From positions 1 to 6,895 of the forward strand of contig JAPUUO010000076.1 of NCBI GenBank assembly GCA_026967815.1: DNA of 6,895 nucleotides, written 5' to 3'. Under the pieces are notes generated by a model that worked only from the letters and a program-made list of their open reading frames with translations, ran no database searches and was not told the origin of the DNA. This document shows positions 6,071 to 6,895 of this stretch, piece after piece; the stretch's first letter is position 1; the number at the start of each line of letters is the position of its first letter. Both the position numbers and the translations under genes were made by a program. This stretch comes from Candidatus Bathyarchaeota archaeon. GTDB taxonomy: Archaea; Thermoproteota; Bathyarchaeia; Bathyarchaeales; Bathyarchaeaceae.

Positions 6071-6082
6071 CTATTTTATACA
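6071..6082 (+). promoter_or_regulatory. TATA-like box of the CdvA-like gene
   Basis: CTATTTTATACA is centred about 28 bases before the ATG at 6105, which would give a nearly leaderless mRNA. A second AT-rich stretch at about 6054-6065 (AATAAAAATTAT) would instead start a transcript near 6088-6092 that includes the GAGGTGA site. Confidence 0.35.
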
Positions 6083-6097
6083 CTGCTTCTCAAATAT

Positions 6098-6104
6098 GAG
6101 GTGA
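6098..6104 (+). promoter_or_regulatory. Strong ribosome binding site directly abutting the ATG of the CdvA-like gene
   Basis: GAGGTGA matches the archaeal anti-Shine-Dalgarno over seven bases but ends at the base before ATG 6105. The in-frame TTG at 6111 would have a normal six-base spacer. The site therefore makes the start uncertain by two codons. Confidence 0.5.
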
Positions 6105-6895
6105 ATGAAATTGATTTCATGGAAGGATTCTTTCGAAAAAATAAACAATGAGCTTGATTTGGCTAGAAAGAAGAAGGGTGCCCTCGAAGAGCTGAGTAGC
6201 AATGGCAGAATTTCGCAGTTAACATACGAAAGCCTCAACGACGCGCTCACCGTGGAGATTGATCAGATTGAGGCTCGTCGCAAAGAATTGGCTGAGAAGA
6301 TGACCTCTAAACTTAATGAGCTTGAGCGGCAAGTCAACGCTTTGGAGACGTTTTTGGCTAATGTAGAGATGTCATATGCTGCTGGGGAGATTACTGAAGA
6401 ACTGCACGGTCAGGAAGTGAGTGCTCTCAGTCTTGGGCTTGAAGCCACTAAGAACGAGTTAAACTTCATCAAAGAAGCCATTATGCAACTTGTCCCGGAG
6501 GAAACTCAAGCTGAACTCACGCCGGCAGTTGAAACAGCTGAAACTGAGGAGCCGACGCCAACAGAAACAACCATAGAACCCACACCAGAAGAAGTAGCGT
6601 CTGCACCAATTGAAACTCAAGTTGAAACTCCTCCAGTAACCGATGAGACAGGCATTGAACAATCTACCGAGATGATAATGGAGACACCTGAAACCCCAGA
6701 TATGCCTGAGGTGCCCAATGAAACACCAACAGATGAAATAACTGAAGAAACAACAGAGGAGGCCGTGTTTGAAGAAGCAGCGCTTGAAACTCCAATAGAA
6801 GAGGCGGGTTCTGAAGAAGAGACATTGTCTGAAGCCTCAACGGAAGAAGCGATTTCGGAAGAACAAGTGTTGTCTGAAATTTCAACAGAGGAGAC
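6105..6895 (+). CDS. CdvA-like coiled-coil protein with acidic repeat tail, C-terminus cut by window edge
   Basis: 263 codons are visible and the frame is open to the right edge. Residues about 5-130 are highly charged heptad-like helix: SWKDSFEKINNELDLARKKK, then IEARRKELAEKMTSKLNELE (55-74) and GLEATKNELNFIKEAIMQLV (111-130). The N-terminal coiled coil resembles archaeal CdvA-like proteins; CdvA of the Cdv/ESCRT division machinery recruits CdvB at mid-cell. From residue about 131 the protein becomes an acidic Glu/Thr/Pro/Ser tail, probably disordered, with a 15-residue repeat at the end (L-S-E-x-S-T-E-E at 241-248 and 256-263). No PRC-barrel domain precedes the coiled coil, unlike crenarchaeal CdvA, and a CdvB-binding motif cannot be assessed because the C-terminus is missing. 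The start is ATG 6105, or possibly TTG 6111, which fits the ribosome binding site better. Minus-strand open frames here are shadows of the repetitive tail. A generic coiled-coil protein is the alternative. Confidence 0.65.
   Translation, partial: MKLISWKDSFEKINNELDLARKKKGALEELSSNGRISQLTYESLNDALTVEIDQIEARRKELAEKMTSKLNELERQVNALETFLANVEMSYAAGEITEELHGQEVSALSLGLEATKNELNFIKEAIMQLVPEETQAELTPAVETAETEEPTPTETTIEPTPEEVASAPIETQVETPPVTDETGIEQSTEMIMETPETPDMPEVPNETPTDEITEETTEEAVFEEAALETPIEEAGSEEETLSEASTEEAISEEQVLSEISTEE
6825..6893 (+). repeat. 45-nt tandem repeat in the acidic tail of the CdvA-like gene
   Basis: The segment TTGTCTGAA..TCAAC.GA.GA begins at 6825 and again at 6870, encoding L-S-E-(A/I)-S-T-E-E both times. 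A more diverged unit lies before it (residues 226-240, sharing the EEA.SEE pattern). The array may go on beyond the window. Confidence 0.6.

Larger units (their letters stand above)
5806..6104. other. Intergenic stretch without a gene
   Basis: 299 bp between two plus-strand genes. It contains a hairpin directly after the small gene, a 10-bp palindrome AATCTAGATT (5851-5860), a T6 run near 5947-5952 that could help end transcription, a close direct repeat of GGCTAT (5955-5969), and AT-rich TATA-like boxes near the right end. I see no open frame with coding character and no RNA gene. Confidence 0.55.

Noticed and set aside
6459..6885. Two minus-strand frames opposite the CdvA-like gene
   Set aside because: They are antisense to the repetitive Glu/Thr-rich tail, whose codon bias keeps the opposite strand open; their Leu/Phe/Ser/Cys composition is that of a shadow.

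Overview
The window looks archaeal, most plausibly a Bathyarchaeia-like or other TACK-lineage genome. Several things point that way: a CdvA-like coiled-coil protein, a DUF354 protein, an archaeal-type long FKBP with a C-terminal extension, a stand-alone CinA/MoaB-fold protein, GGTGA-type ribosome binding sites, and TATA-like boxes at archaeal spacing, some consistent with leaderless transcripts. No mobile element, CRISPR array, rRNA or tRNA was recognised by reading.

Positions 1-5061 hold five genes, all on the minus strand. In transcription order they are an FKBP/SlyD-type peptidyl-prolyl isomerase (5061-4336), a CinA-N/NMN-deamidase-related protein (4255 or 4267 to 3422), a sugar-phosphate nucleotidyltransferase with a left-handed beta-helix tail (3351-2224), a DUF354 GT-B-like protein (2149-1079), and a WecC/UGDH-type nucleotide-sugar dehydrogenase (1002 to beyond the left edge). 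The last three form a coherent surface-glycan or sugar-nucleotide module: the nucleotidyltransferase makes an NDP-sugar, the DUF354 protein transfers or possibly epimerises it, and the dehydrogenase-like protein would oxidise it. The dehydrogenase, however, lacks the catalytic cysteine and an expected glutamate. Gaps between the five genes are uniform (about 68-80 bp), and most contain a T-rich TATA-like element 40-50 bp before the start codon, so the genes may be transcribed individually as well as together.

Positions 5062-5478 are a divergent intergenic region without a convincing gene. It contains an FKBP promoter candidate and a cluster of nested inverted repeats (5218-5353) that could fold as a structured RNA. 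Position 5479 starts a 108-residue plus-strand protein of unknown function, probably leaderless, with a beta-rich then helical pattern. Positions 5806-6104 are a second non-coding stretch with a short hairpin and TATA-like boxes.

From 6105 to the right edge runs a CdvA-like protein: an N-terminal coiled coil (about 1-130) followed by a long acidic Glu/Thr/Pro tail with an emerging 15-residue (45-nt) repeat. It is cut by the window edge.

No wholly new system is evident. The strongest leads are the Cys-less dehydrogenase within the DUF354 cluster, the nested inverted repeats, and the acidic repeat tail of the CdvA-like protein.
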